Below are positions 20,601 through 21,031 of a stretch of 21,031 nucleotides of DNA, piece by piece; within the stretch, counting starts at the first letter, position 1, and each line of letters opens with the position of its first letter. A program made the position numbers and the translations under genes. Origin of the DNA: a virus; the IMG/VR virus record IMGVR_UViG_3300013132_000311, positions 1-21,031 of that record, one strand, 5' to 3'. The notes below the pieces were generated by a model. That model did no database searches. It was not told the origin of the DNA and saw nothing but the letters and a program-made list of their open reading frames with translations.

Positions 20601-21031
20601 ATGATAAAAAATCAAGCACTGGAATTTTTTAAAAACTTACAAACAACAATAGTAGAAGGGTTAGAAAACATTGATGGTAGACCCTTTAAGTCAGATAGCT
20701 GGCGTAGACCAGAAGGTGGCGGTGGCACTAGTACTTTAATAGAAAACGGTAATGTTTTCGAACGTGGCGGTGTTAACTTTAGCCATGTCAAAGGCTATAA
20801 ACTACCAGTAAGCGCTACAGCACATAGAACTATAGCGCCAAATCAACACTGGGAGGCTATGGGAGTGAGTTTGGTCATGCACCCACGTAACCCATACATT
20901 CCTACAGTACATGCTAATGTACGTATGTTTATGACAGAAGATGGCAATTCTTGGTATGGTGGTGGCATGGATCTAACACCATATTACTACTATGAACAAG
21001 ATGCTGTACACTGGCACAAAAGTTGTAAAGA
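20601..21031 (+). CDS. hemF: Coproporphyrinogen III oxidase, oxygen-dependent (HemF), N-terminal half
   Basis: HemF uses O2 to decarboxylate two propionates of coproporphyrinogen III, giving protoporphyrinogen IX in haem synthesis. The frame is open to the window edge (143 residues of the usual 300 or so). Hallmark blocks are present in order: WRRPEGGGGTSTLIENGNVF (about 34-53), ERGGVNFSHVKGYKLPVSA, WEAMGVSLVMHPRNPYIPTV and HANVRMFM, then WYGGGMDLTPYYYYEQDAVH, which carries the conserved metal/substrate-side residues. No internal stop or frameshift is seen. ATG 20601 and ATG 20595 (two residues longer) are both possible starts. A haem-pathway gene beside T4-like replication genes suggests an auxiliary metabolic gene taken from an aerobic Gram-negative host. 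Confidence 0.95.
   Translation, partial: MIKNQALEFFKNLQTTIVEGLENIDGRPFKSDSWRRPEGGGGTSTLIENGNVFERGGVNFSHVKGYKLPVSATAHRTIAPNQHWEAMGVSLVMHPRNPYIPTVHANVRMFMTEDGNSWYGGGMDLTPYYYYEQDAVHWHKSCK

Noticed and set aside
1-21031. tRNA genes, CRISPR array, insertion sequence or attachment site
   Set aside because: Gaps between genes are too short for tRNAs, no regularly spaced repeats are present, and no transposase, integrase or terminal repeats were seen.

Overview
The window looks like a piece of the genome of a tailed, T4-like (myovirus-type) bacteriophage, probably from an aquatic Gram-negative host. The reasons are: a UvsW-type recombination helicase, a gp41/DnaB-type replicative helicase, a gp61-type primase and a likely gp62-type clamp-loader small subunit; dense packing with ATGA and TAATG stop/start overlaps; a T4 late-promoter octamer (TATAAATA) in front of a probable virion protein gene; and low GC (about 30%). 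No tRNA, rRNA, CRISPR array or insertion sequence was seen. No stretch longer than about 300 bases lacks a gene.

Region 1 (1-8307) is an accessory island for surface-glycan or small-molecule modification. It holds two convergent radical-SAM proteins (the first cut by the window edge), four GT-A-like glycosyltransferases (three with DxD and one with DGD-type motifs, on both strands), a class I methyltransferase, a metal-dependent-type KdsA (Kdo-8-phosphate synthase), and two paralogous GT-B-like proteins resembling KpsC/KpsS Kdo transferases. One of these overlaps kdsA by 4 bases. Together they suggest that the phage makes or remodels a Kdo-containing glycan.

Region 2 (8324-13882) is a tightly coupled replication/recombination block. 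It starts at a sigma-70-like promoter and contains an unrecognised 390-aa protein, uvsW, several small conserved-looking phage proteins (two with possible zinc sites), a gp62-like protein, a 58-aa gene, and a miniature DnaE-like protein of 188 aa.

Region 3 (13879-18629) has a small minus-strand gene, a probable virion protein behind a late promoter, then primase and replicative helicase. Primase and helicase are separated by two cargo genes: a 51-aa remnant of a carbamoyltransferase C-terminus, and a methyltransferase with an extra N-terminal domain of the kind seen in polysaccharide enzymes.

Region 4 (18668-21031) holds five small genes, four with predicted membrane segments and/or coiled coils on both strands, then a conserved-looking hypothetical protein with a TTG start, and the first half of hemF (oxygen-dependent coproporphyrinogen III oxidase), an apparent auxiliary metabolic gene.

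Two promoter classes can be proposed from sequence. Sigma-70-like promoters precede the 390-aa/uvsW operon and the primase, with identical spacing and an identical AAGGT-ATGA junction. TAAATA-type (late-like) octamers stand in front of most other isolated starts. All functions are inferred from sequence patterns recognised by eye; no database search was run.
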